The translations under genes and the position numbers were made by a program. A stretch of DNA of 50,135 nucleotides. It comes from Planctomycetota bacterium. Lineage in GTDB: Bacteria > Planctomycetota > UBA1135 > UBA2386. This document shows positions 1 to 7,748 of this stretch, piece by piece. The stretch spans positions 1-50,135 of the forward strand of contig JAEUHT010000219.1 of assembly GCA_016793265.1 (NCBI GenBank), in the 5' to 3' direction. Each line of letters starts with the position of its first letter. Positions within the stretch are counted from its first letter, which is position 1. The notes below the pieces were generated by a model. That model had not been told where the DNA came from. It saw only the letters and a program-made list of their open reading frames with translations, and did no database searches.

Positions 1-717
1 GGGCCGCCCTTGCCAATCGGTGAACAGCCCGCCGGCCTCGACGACGACGAGGCCGGCCGCGGCGATGTCCCAGACCCGGCCCTGCTCCTGCACGTTGCCG
101 TCGAGCCGGCCGGCGGCGACGTCGGCGAGCTGGGTCACCGAGCTGCCGAGGGTGCGGATGCGCGCGCCGCGCGATTGCAGTCGTTCCAGGAAGCGCAGGT
201 CCTGTTGGCCACGGAACCACTGGCAGCCGACGATGGCAGCGTCGTCGAGCCGGCCCGCGGCGAGCCGCAGGCGCCTACCTTCGCGCTGCACGCCGCGGCC
301 GTGCACGGCCACGTAGCCTGCCTGTTCGGGCATGCAGTGAATGCACGCGAGCACGGGCTGGCGGCGGTGCAGCAGGGCGACCGAGACGGCCCAATGCGGC
401 AGCCGATGCGCGAAGTTGCTGGTGCCATCGATCGGGTCGACGACCCAGATCCAGTCGCGATCGAGCTGGCTCGGCGACGACTCCTCGCCGAGGAAGCCGG
501 CCTCGGGCAGCAGCGCGCCGAGTTCTCGGCGCAGCACCCGTTCTTCGCGCACATCGACCTTCGTCACGAAGTCACCGAGCCCCTTGCGTGAGACGTCGGC
601 CGGGCGCAGGCGACGTTGTGCGGCGAGGCAGCGTCGCGCCGAGGCGCGCACCGCGGCGGCAGTGGCGGCACGAAGGCGCAGCGCGAGGCGCAACGCAGCG
701 GGCGGGGTCGGCTCCAT
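1..717 (-). CDS. Inositol monophosphatase family protein (partial, C-terminus cut by window edge)
   Basis: The minus-strand frame stays open to the left edge, so about 239 N-terminal residues are visible. It carries the family signature: DFVTKVD near residue 50, GEES near 80 and WVVDPIDGTSNFAHR near 90, which are the Mg2+ and substrate phosphate residues. The second signature, WDIAAAGLVVVEAGG, lies near the edge. The family hydrolyses phosphate monoesters such as inositol-1-phosphate, and some members act on fructose-1,6-bisphosphate or 3'-phosphoadenosine-5'-phosphate; the exact substrate cannot be told. I use the ATG at 715-717; an in-frame ATG at 727-729 would add four residues. No good ribosome site decides between them. 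The gene diverges from the lipoprotein gene at 832. Confidence 0.93.
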   Translation of the reverse strand, partial: MEPTPPAALRLALRLRAATAAAVRASARRCLAAQRRLRPADVSRKGLGDFVTKVDVREERVLRRELGALLPEAGFLGEESSPSQLDRDWIWVVDPIDGTSNFAHRLPHWAVSVALLHRRQPVLACIHCMPEQAGYVAVHGRGVQREGRRLRLAAGRLDDAAIVGCQWFRGQQDLRFLERLQSRGARIRTLGSSVTQLADVAAGRLDGNVQEQGRVWDIAAAGLVVVEAGGLFTDWQGRP

Positions 718-831
718 GATGGCGGGCATGCTGCCGCGCCGCGGCCGGGACCGCGACTGGAATTCGCGAGGTCGACGACGCGCAAAATCGGCGCGGCGTG
801 GACCGCGGGCTCTGCTACAACCTGCGGCTCG

Positions 832-2028
832 ATGCCCTTCTCGCGCGCCGCTGCCCTGCTGCTCTCCATGAGCATCGCCGCTGCGTGCAGCGCGCCGCCG
901 ACGCGCGTCGAAGCGCGCAGCTTCGGCCAGCCGCGGCCGCTTGCCGCGGGTTCGTCGGCGCCGGCTGCAGCGCCGGTCCCAGGGCCGGTGGTAGCACCCG
1001 AGCCAGCGGTCGCTGCGCCGGTACCGCCCACCGCGGCGGCGGCCACAGCCCCATCCGGCGAGGGGGCGGCGCTGCCGGCGACGATGCCGGAGCTGGACCC
1101 GCTGCGGGAAGAGGCCGAGCTGCGCCATCTGCTGGCGACCACGAGCGATCCGACCGAGCCCGCGCTCGACCTCGCCGCCTTGCTGCTCGACGAGGAGCGA
1201 CCCGCCGAAGCCCTGCAGGTGCTCGACACCGCGGCCGGACGGCGGCCATCGCCGCTGCTGCGCCTGGCGCGCGCCGGCGTACTGCGCGACCTCGGCCGAC
1301 GCCACCTCGCGGTGGCCGAACTCACCGGGCTGGTGCGTGAACTCGGGGCCGGCAACCTGGGCCCGGGTGTGTTGTTCGAACTCGCCGAGCTGCAGTGGCT
1401 CGAGGGCGCCGGAGCCGATGCGGCGGCCACGCTGGCGCAGCTGCGTGCCGCGCACCAAGGCGACCCGTGGTGCCGGGAGCACCACAGGGACCTCGACGGC
1501 CTCGCCGCCGAGATCGCGCACGACGAGGGTCCGCAGCGGCTGCGGGTGCGCGACCTGCTCGGCAACCTGCGCGGGGCGCCGCTGGCGACCGTGCGCGTCG
1601 CCACGCTGGAACGGCTGGTGGCGATCGCCGACGCCGAGCCGGCGCTCACCCTGGACCTCGCTGGGAGGGCGGTGGCGATCGCGGCGGCCGACGCTTCTCC
1701 GGCAGTGCGTGCCGCCGCGGTGCGCCTGGCGCGGCCGGTGCCCGAGTCCGTCGACGACTTCTGCCGGCTGGCGCTCGACGACGCCGCGGCATTGGTGCGC
1801 CGGTTCGCCGCCTCGCGCGCGGCGGAACTGCTCGGTGCTCGGGCCGTGCCGCTGCTGCTGGCACAGCTCGAGCGCGAATCGGATCCGGCGGCGTTCGCCG
1901 CGCTGGATGCGGCGCTCGCGGCCAGCGGCGGCGCCAGCGCGCTGGTGACGGCCAGCGCCGCGGACACGGCGGCGGGCCGGCTGGCGGTGGTGACGCAATG
2001 GAGGCGACGATGTGCGAACGGGAAGTGA
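832..2028 (+). CDS. Lipoprotein with TPR/HEAT-like helical repeats
   Basis: Predicted product of 398 residues. The start at 832 gives a typical lipoprotein signal peptide: a hydrophobic stretch followed by SIAAAC, with the lipidated Cys near residue 20. A low-complexity Pro/Ala linker of about 60 residues follows. The rest is helical, first TPR-like (around PAEALQVLDTAAGRRPS), then HEAT-like with repeated ASPAVRAAAVRLA-style helices, ending close to an RRRCANGK tail. It is probably a membrane-anchored scaffold facing the periplasm. The next lipoprotein gene starts inside its 3' end (about 19 bases overlap), so the two are likely co-translated. No enzymatic motif is seen. A longer upstream start would lose the signal peptide. 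Confidence 0.8.
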   Translation: MPFSRAAALLLSMSIAAACSAPPTRVEARSFGQPRPLAAGSSAPAAAPVPGPVVAPEPAVAAPVPPTAAAATAPSGEGAALPATMPELDPLREEAELRHLLATTSDPTEPALDLAALLLDEERPAEALQVLDTAAGRRPSPLLRLARAGVLRDLGRRHLAVAELTGLVRELGAGNLGPGVLFELAELQWLEGAGADAAATLAQLRAAHQGDPWCREHHRDLDGLAAEIAHDEGPQRLRVRDLLGNLRGAPLATVRVATLERLVAIADAEPALTLDLAGRAVAIAAADASPAVRAAAVRLARPVPESVDDFCRLALDDAAALVRRFAASRAAELLGARAVPLLLAQLERESDPAAFAALDAALAASGGASALVTASAADTAAGRLAVVTQWRRRCANGK

Positions 2029-3233
2029 ACACGCTGCTGCGCGGGCGGGGCCAGTTCGGCCGGTGGGGGCGTGGGCTCGTCTTGGCGCCGCTGCTGGCGA
2101 CGGCCTGCTCGGTGGCGGCGAATCTCAGCAGCAGCGAGATCCTCGGTGAGGTGGATCGCATCGTGCGCGTCGAGCCGGGCACCGAGTCGCCGCAGATCAC
2201 CTACGCCCCACGCGCCGCGGTCAGCCAGTTCTACATGCGCTGGCCGATCACCTACCCGTTCCGCTGGTTGTTCGGCGCCGTGTTCGGCCGCGATCACGAG
2301 GTCGAACTCGGCAACCCGGCGGAGCACGTGCGCGAGCTGCTGCGCGAACTGCCCGACGAGACCGGCGACGACCTGATCGCCGGTGCCGCCGGCGTCAGCC
2401 GCTGCGGCTGGATCGCCGAGTTCGACCACCACGAACAGAGCCGCATCGTCGCCGTCGACGGTCTGGCGCAGCTGGCGCAGCAACTCGGGCTCGAGGTGTT
2501 CACGGGCCCGTTCGATCAGTTCGGCCTGCCCGCCGACGCGGCGCGCATCACGCCGGCGCGCGCGGTGCTGCAGACGGGGCGCCCCGACGGCCGGGATGCG
2601 CGTACCTGGCACGAGGCGGCGCGACAGTCGTATGCCGAAGCGCTGGCTGCGATCAGCGAGCGGCCGCTCGCCGATCGTGTCGAACGGCTGCAGCTGGTCG
2701 AGGACCTGACGGCGCTGGCGCAGGCCGAGACCGATGTCCTTCTGCGGGCCGCGGTCGCAGCCGCCTTGCGGCGCAGCATGCGCCACCAGCTCGAAGGCAC
2801 CTTCCGCGACGTGCTGCGCGACCGCCGGTCTGGCGGGGTCGACCTGCGCCTCACGGTGATGGAGCAAGTGCGCCGACTCGCCGGTGGCAAGGCCGCCTCA
2901 CTGCTGCTGGCGCTGATGGTCGCTACGCCCGACCAACTCGCGCGCGGCGAACCACGCTTCGAGTCCGATGCGTTGATCCAGCTGCGGTTGATCCACTACT
3001 GCGGGCAACTGCGCGGCGAGCCGTTGCACACCGGCGTGAAGCTGCCTGGCCAGAAGGACTGGGACGTCACCACGCCCGCGGAATTCTTGGTCACCACGAT
3101 CTTGAACGAGCAGGCCTACTACTCGAAGCTGCGCACGCCCGCATTGGCAGCGCTGAGCTGGAGCCTTGGGCGTGCCCGGATCGACCCCGATCCAACCTGG
3201 GTACGGCAATGGAACGACGAGCGCCGGCCGTGA
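2010..3233 (+). CDS. Lipoprotein, helical-repeat type, unknown function
   Basis: 407 residues. The ATG at 2010 is preceded by GGAG six bases upstream and produces a signal ending LLATAC (Cys near 30), a lipobox. An in-frame ATG at 1998 is possible. The protein is mostly helical. It includes a short hydrophobic segment (YPFRWLFGAVFG) and a C-terminal half with regularly spaced Leu/Ala-rich helices, including LLRAAVAAALRRSMRHQLEG. It overlaps the upstream lipoprotein gene and ends in a GTGA overlap with the DUF366 gene. The four genes from 832 to 5040 therefore look like one transcription unit. I do not recognise a named family. The pairing of two adjacent anchored helical proteins suggests a complex, which is inference. 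Confidence 0.78.
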   Translation: MCEREVNTLLRGRGQFGRWGRGLVLAPLLATACSVAANLSSSEILGEVDRIVRVEPGTESPQITYAPRAAVSQFYMRWPITYPFRWLFGAVFGRDHEVELGNPAEHVRELLRELPDETGDDLIAGAAGVSRCGWIAEFDHHEQSRIVAVDGLAQLAQQLGLEVFTGPFDQFGLPADAARITPARAVLQTGRPDGRDARTWHEAARQSYAEALAAISERPLADRVERLQLVEDLTALAQAETDVLLRAAVAAALRRSMRHQLEGTFRDVLRDRRSGGVDLRLTVMEQVRRLAGGKAASLLLALMVATPDQLARGEPRFESDALIQLRLIHYCGQLRGEPLHTGVKLPGQKDWDVTTPAEFLVTTILNEQAYYSKLRTPALAALSWSLGRARIDPDPTWVRQWNDERRP

Positions 3234-3835
3234 CCGATCCGTCCCCGGGCGACGGGCCCGCGACCCGGATGCGAACCCACTGGTGTCAGGATGTGATCGC
3301 CTACGACGGCAGCCAGCTGCGTGCGCACTGGCTGCTGGCGCGCTTCGGCCTCGTCGGCGATGCCCTGGTCGGCTTCCGCGGTCCGTGCCTGGTGCACGTC
3401 GCCGAGATGGCGGACCTCGCCGACCTCGACGGCCCCGGCATCGCCGGCAGCGACATGGTGCACTTCGTCTGGGAGTCGTTCTCGCACCCCGACCTGCTGC
3501 TCGCGGTGCACCGCCAGCGGCTGTTGGCGGCGCAGGCTGGCGAAGTGCTGGCCGAACTGGCGCCGACCGTTCGCTTCCATCGTGACGGGGACGACCTCTT
3601 TGTACGCGACGGCAAGCTGTCGATCTCCATCGCCACCGTGACGGCGGTCAGCAGCTTGATCCACTTCGCCGTCAACGCCACGCCGGGTGGGGCGCCGGTG
3701 CCGATCTCGTCGCTGGCCGACCTCGGCATCGACCCGGCCGTGTTCGCCGAGCGCCTGTTGGCGCGCGCTGCCGCCGAGCAGGCCAGCGTCGCCGACGCCC
3801 GCGCCAAGGTGCGCGGCAAGGGGGAATGGCGGTGA
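3230..3835 (+). CDS. DUF366 family protein
   Basis: About 201 residues from the GTG at 3230. The sequence matches the DUF366 family along its whole length: AYDGSQLRAHWLLARFG, GDALVGFRGPC, a conserved HFVWE segment, LSISIATVTAVSSLIHF, PVPISSLADLGIDP, and a C-terminal ARAKVRG. The family is found mainly in archaea and deep-branching or thermophilic bacteria. It has no established reaction, though its conserved His, Glu and Ser residues suggest an enzyme. Three starts are possible: ATG 3209, GTG 3230 and ATG 3269. I prefer 3230 because GTG overlaps the upstream TGA as GTGA, a pattern repeated elsewhere in this window, but 3269 fits the usual family N-terminus equally well. Cytoplasmic, no signal peptide. 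Confidence 0.85.
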   Translation: MTDPSPGDGPATRMRTHWCQDVIAYDGSQLRAHWLLARFGLVGDALVGFRGPCLVHVAEMADLADLDGPGIAGSDMVHFVWESFSHPDLLLAVHRQRLLAAQAGEVLAELAPTVRFHRDGDDLFVRDGKLSISIATVTAVSSLIHFAVNATPGGAPVPISSLADLGIDPAVFAERLLARAAAEQASVADARAKVRGKGEWR

Positions 3836-5040
3836 AGAAGCACCTGATCCTGCTGCTCAAGCTCGCCGTGGTGGCGCTGCTGATGTGGGTGGTGTTCCGC
3901 CAAGTGCCGTTCGAGGACCGCCTGCTGCGCAAGCCTGCCCCCGACTCGCCGGCCACCGCCGAAGCCGTCGAGATCCTCGGTTCGTGGAAGCAGGAGCCGC
4001 TGCGCTACCGGTCGCTCGCCGATGGCGTCGAACACGAGGTGCGCACCGGCCCGCAGGACGATGGCTCCTGGATCGCCATCGAGCCTGCGTTCCAGACCTA
4101 CTGGCGCAATCTCGACCCGCTGTTGTTCGCGCTGGGCGCCTTCTGCTACTTCCTGACCGCGCTGATCGCCGGCGCGCGCTGGTGGTGGCTGCTGCGCGTC
4201 AACGGCACCGACGTCTCGTTGTTGGAGACGCTGCGCTTCACTTGGATCGGCGTCTTCTTCAACAACGTCATGCCGGGCTCCACCGGCGGCGACGTGGTCA
4301 AGGCGCTCTACATCATGAAGCGCTGCCCTGGCCACCGGGTGCAGGTGCTGGTGTCGGTGGTCGTCGATCGGGTGCTCGGGCTCGGCTCGCTGGCCGTGCT
4401 CGGCGCCATCGTGGTGCTGTTCGCGCTCGATCGGTTCGCCGAACTCGCGATCGGCATCTGGGCGGTCATCGTCGGCGTCGGCCTGGTCGGGGTCGTTGCG
4501 CTGAGCCGACGGCTGCGGCAGGTGGTGCGGCTCAACACCCTGCTCAACAAGCTGCCACAAGGCCTGCGCCACAAGCTCAAGATGGTCGACCAGGCCATCT
4601 TCTTCTACCGCAACCACGGCACGGTGATCACGGCCAGCCTCGCCGCCGGCGTCGTCAACCACGTCATCTCGGTGCTCGGGGTCTACCTGCTCGGCGAGGC
4701 GATCGGCGTCGGCCTGCCGGCGTTCGAGTACTTCGCGCTGATCCCGATCATCAACATCATCACCGCGGTGCCGGTGCTGCCGAACGGCTGGGGCATCGGC
4801 GAGTGGCTCTACGGCAGCCTGTTCGCGCAGTATGGCGCCGGCTACATCCACGGCGGTGGGGCGGCGGCCGCGGCGGCGATGTCGACGCGCGGCGTGGCGC
4901 TGTCGGTGCTCTACCGCCTGCATCTGATCTTCTGGTCCTTGCTCGGTGGTGTATTCGTGCTGTTCGAGAAGGACCGCGTCACCCGCGCCGACATCGAGCG
5001 CGAGACCGAACTCGAAGACCGCGAACAAGCCAAGGACTGA
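3826..5040 (+). CDS. Flippase-like integral membrane protein (lysylphosphatidylglycerol synthase TM family, UPF0104)
   Basis: 404 residues with several hydrophobic segments. The family hallmark, FFNNVMPGSTGGDVVKALY, lies near residues 143-161; VPVLPNGWGIGEW near 315 is the other conserved motif. A non-membrane insert of roughly 70 residues follows the first segment, and the C-terminus is charged. Homologues include the flippase half of MprF and membrane proteins in glycan or lipid assembly; the substrate is unknown. The ATG at 3826 overlaps the DUF366 gene. A GTG at 3832 forms the GTGA overlap and has GGGGGA at better spacing, so the true start may be two codons later. It is the last gene of the 832-5040 cluster. 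Confidence 0.88.
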   Translation: MAVKKHLILLLKLAVVALLMWVVFRQVPFEDRLLRKPAPDSPATAEAVEILGSWKQEPLRYRSLADGVEHEVRTGPQDDGSWIAIEPAFQTYWRNLDPLLFALGAFCYFLTALIAGARWWWLLRVNGTDVSLLETLRFTWIGVFFNNVMPGSTGGDVVKALYIMKRCPGHRVQVLVSVVVDRVLGLGSLAVLGAIVVLFALDRFAELAIGIWAVIVGVGLVGVVALSRRLRQVVRLNTLLNKLPQGLRHKLKMVDQAIFFYRNHGTVITASLAAGVVNHVISVLGVYLLGEAIGVGLPAFEYFALIPIINIITAVPVLPNGWGIGEWLYGSLFAQYGAGYIHGGGAAAAAAMSTRGVALSVLYRLHLIFWSLLGGVFVLFEKDRVTRADIERETELEDREQAKD

Positions 5041-5129
5041 TCGGTCCCGCCGCGGCCCCCGGCGCCGCGGCAAGGAACCGTGCGGCCGCCGTGGAACGGC
5101 CCGGCTGCGGCCGCTAACGTGCGCGCCAA

Positions 5130-6032
5130 ATGACGCTGCTCGTCGTCGGTTCCACTGCGTTCGACACCATCGAGACCCCCCACGGCACCGCCGCCGACTG
5201 CCTGGGCGGCTCGTCCACCTACTTCAGCCTCGCGGCGCGCCTGTTCACCTCGGTGCGGCTCGTCAGCGTGGTGGGGTCGGACTTCCCGTCGGCGCATCGC
5301 CAGTTGCTCGAGAGCCGTGGTGTCGACATCGCCGGCCTCGAGAGCAAGCCCGGCAAGACCTTCCGTTGGCACGGTCGCTACGCCAGCGACATGAACTCGC
5401 GGCAGACCCTGGACGTGCAGCTCAACACCTTCGGCGACTTCAAGCCGGTGGTGCCGCCCGCCTTCCGCGACACGCCGTTCGTGTTCCTGGCCAACGGCGC
5501 GCCGGCGACGCAGGCCTCGGTGCTCGACCAGATGACGAAGCCGCAGTTCGTCGTCGCCGACACCATGGACCTCTGGATCGAACACGAACGCGCGGGCCTC
5601 GAGGCGCTGATGCGCCGGCTCGACGGCCTGATCGTCAATGACAGCGAGGTCAAGATGCTGACCGGCCGCAGCAACCTGATCCAGGCCGGCCGCGCCGCAC
5701 TGGCGATGGGGCCGAAGCTCGTCATCGTCAAGAAGGGCGAACACGGCTGCTTTGTGTTCTCCAACTTCTTCCACTACGCGCTGCCGGCCTACCCGACCGA
5801 GAACGTGCTCGATCCGACCGGTGCCGGCGACAGCTTCGCGGGCGGCTTCATGGGCTACCTTGCCAACTGCGACTCGGTCACGCTGTGGAACATGAAGCGC
5901 GCCGTGGCCTACGGCACGGTGACGGCGAGCCTGACCGTCGAGGGCTTCGGCGTCGACCGCCTGGCCAGCAGCGACCGCGCACTCGTCGATCGCCGCTACC
6001 ACGAACTGCAGCAGTTCGTGGCGGCCGGCTGA
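5130..6032 (+). CDS. PfkB family sugar kinase
   Basis: 300 residues, the usual size for ribokinase/PfkB enzymes. The N-terminal region contains LGGSSTYFSLAARLF, the conserved Gly-Gly sugar-binding loop. The C-terminal signature DPTGAGDSFAGGF places the catalytic Asp at residue 234 next to the anion hole. NDSEVKMLTG (near 170) is the family's NExE-like metal motif. The protein phosphorylates a sugar or nucleoside with ATP in the cytoplasm; the substrate is not evident. It starts 89 bases after the flippase-like gene on the same strand and may or may not be cotranscribed. The following gene is convergent. Confidence 0.93.
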   Translation: MTLLVVGSTAFDTIETPHGTAADCLGGSSTYFSLAARLFTSVRLVSVVGSDFPSAHRQLLESRGVDIAGLESKPGKTFRWHGRYASDMNSRQTLDVQLNTFGDFKPVVPPAFRDTPFVFLANGAPATQASVLDQMTKPQFVVADTMDLWIEHERAGLEALMRRLDGLIVNDSEVKMLTGRSNLIQAGRAALAMGPKLVIVKKGEHGCFVFSNFFHYALPAYPTENVLDPTGAGDSFAGGFMGYLANCDSVTLWNMKRAVAYGTVTASLTVEGFGVDRLASSDRALVDRRYHELQQFVAAG

Positions 6033-6093
6033 TCCGGTCGGACCGACCCGGCCCCGCTGGTCGACGCTCGGCCGCCGGCACGCCGCCCGGCGC

Positions 6094-7656
6094 TCACTGC
6101 ATCTGCGTCAGCAGCGGCGTGCTGAGCTGCAGGCCGGAGGGCGTCAGCGCCACCGCCTGGCTCACGAAGCTGATGCCCGTGAAGCCGCCCGTGTTGGGGT
6201 TCGGCAGCGAGATCGTGCCGTAGCCGAGGGCGTCCGTGATGGTGACGCCGAGCGTCGCCGTCGCCGACAGCAGGAAGAGCTCGCTGAAGCTGTTCGGCGT
6301 GAACAGCGGCGGCAGCACCGCCAGCGGCAGGGCGGGCACGAAGGTCCCAGCGCTGGTGGGGCCGAGCGTCAACAGAGCGAACACGGCCGTGTTGGGCGGC
6401 CCGAAGACGTCGACATCCCAGGTCGGCTGCGTCGCGGTGATCGGCAGCGAGCCGAAGTTGTTCTGGTCGATCTGCAGCGGCGCTGCCGGCAGGTTGTCGA
6501 TCAGCGTGAAGCCGAGCACCGTCGGCTGGAAGTTGGCATAGTCGAAGCCGACGCCGAACCACGAGCCATCGGCGGGCACACCCGGCGTCAGGCTGCCGCA
6601 GGGGAAGCCGTTGATGACGGCGACGCTGCCGTTGTTGTTGGTCGAGAAGACCGTGCTCGCGTACGAGGCCGCTTCGCTGACCCACAGCAGGTTCGGCTCC
6701 GGGTTGTAGGCACCGGTGCTGTCCGGGTAGGTGGGCAGGAACGTGCCGCCGTTCGGATCGAAGGCGAGACCGTTGGTCTTGCCGTAGATGCCGGTGGCGA
6801 CCACCGGCGTGCCATCGCGGCTCATGGCGCCCGAGTTGGTCACCATGGTGCGGATCGTCACCGTGCTCGCCGGGCCGGCCAGCGCTTCGTTGATCAGCAC
6901 GCGCGCCGAGTTGGGCGCCAGGCTCAGCACGTTGCCGCTGCTGTCGTAGGCGATGTTGGCGGCGTCGATCTTGAGGATGGCGCCGTCTTGCGCGAGGACC
7001 GCACCACCGTTGCCGTTGACCCAGTGGCCACCATCGACCGGGGCGTAGTAGAGGTCGCCGGTGGCGCTCTGCAGCAGCGCGCCGGCGCCGATGTTGCCTG
7101 CGCCCGGCTGGGTGCCGACGGCCGCCACCAGCTGCGCCGCCGTCAGGAAGAACTCGACGTTGCCGTTCGGCAGCAGCCGGATCCAGTCGCCCGGCACCAG
7201 CGTCTGCGGCGTGGTGCCGTTGTTGGTCAGCACCTCGAGCTGCAGCGCGCCCGGGCTGGCGGTGCCGGCCGCTGCGGCGTTGCGGCGCACGGTGAACCAG
7301 ACCTTGTCCCAGGTCACGGCGCCGCGATCGGCGGCCTTGACGAAGACGCCGCCGACGCCGATCTGCTGGAAGTAGGTCTTCCAGCCGGCGAACTTGGTGT
7401 AGACGCCGTCGTTGTTGCCGTCGCCGAGGTAACACTGCATCGTCGTGCTCGACAGCAGCGTGCGCGCCGTGGTGCCCGGCACCGGCACCACGAACGAGAT
7501 GTCGAACTCCTCGAGGCGGTTGATGGCGCCGCCGGGGCGTTCACTCGCAGCGTCGAGGCCGGTGAACGGGAACCGACCCGTGAACAGGGCCGTGGGGATC
7601 TGGGCGGAGAGCGTCGCGGTGGCGGCCGCGGCAACGAACAGTAGGCGTTGGATCAT
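6094..7656 (-). CDS. Secreted protein with C-terminal beta domain, unknown function
   Basis: 520 residues from the ATG at 7654-7656, with an N-terminal signal peptide (IQRLLFVAAAATATLSAQ) that predicts export. I see no enzyme motif. The mature protein is rich in Gly, Asn, Thr and Val, as in beta-sandwich surface proteins, and has a DGNNDGVYT segment that could bind calcium. The last 40 residues (GTISLPNPNTGG, then FVSQAVAL) resemble a terminal module common in secreted proteins of high-GC planctomycetes. It is divergent from the putative glycoside hydrolase at 7749, with a 92-base shared upstream region. A longer upstream frame exists but would bury the signal peptide. Confidence 0.75.
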   Translation of the reverse strand: MIQRLLFVAAAATATLSAQIPTALFTGRFPFTGLDAASERPGGAINRLEEFDISFVVPVPGTTARTLLSSTTMQCYLGDGNNDGVYTKFAGWKTYFQQIGVGGVFVKAADRGAVTWDKVWFTVRRNAAAAGTASPGALQLEVLTNNGTTPQTLVPGDWIRLLPNGNVEFFLTAAQLVAAVGTQPGAGNIGAGALLQSATGDLYYAPVDGGHWVNGNGGAVLAQDGAILKIDAANIAYDSSGNVLSLAPNSARVLINEALAGPASTVTIRTMVTNSGAMSRDGTPVVATGIYGKTNGLAFDPNGGTFLPTYPDSTGAYNPEPNLLWVSEAASYASTVFSTNNNGSVAVINGFPCGSLTPGVPADGSWFGVGFDYANFQPTVLGFTLIDNLPAAPLQIDQNNFGSLPITATQPTWDVDVFGPPNTAVFALLTLGPTSAGTFVPALPLAVLPPLFTPNSFSELFLLSATATLGVTITDALGYGTISLPNPNTGGFTGISFVSQAVALTPSGLQLSTPLLTQMQ

Positions 7657-7748
7657 GGAGCGGTTCTCCGCCGCACAGGATAGTCGTCGGGCCAGGATAC
7701 GCCACCGCAGGCTGACAAAGCGGGCAGGGTGTGCGATGCTGCCGCAGC

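Noticed and set aside
564-2867. 767-codon minus-strand open frame
   Set aside because: High-GC antisense frame opposite two lipoprotein genes; no domain, composition dominated by Arg/Ala/Ser, and the + strand frames have signal peptides and start codons.
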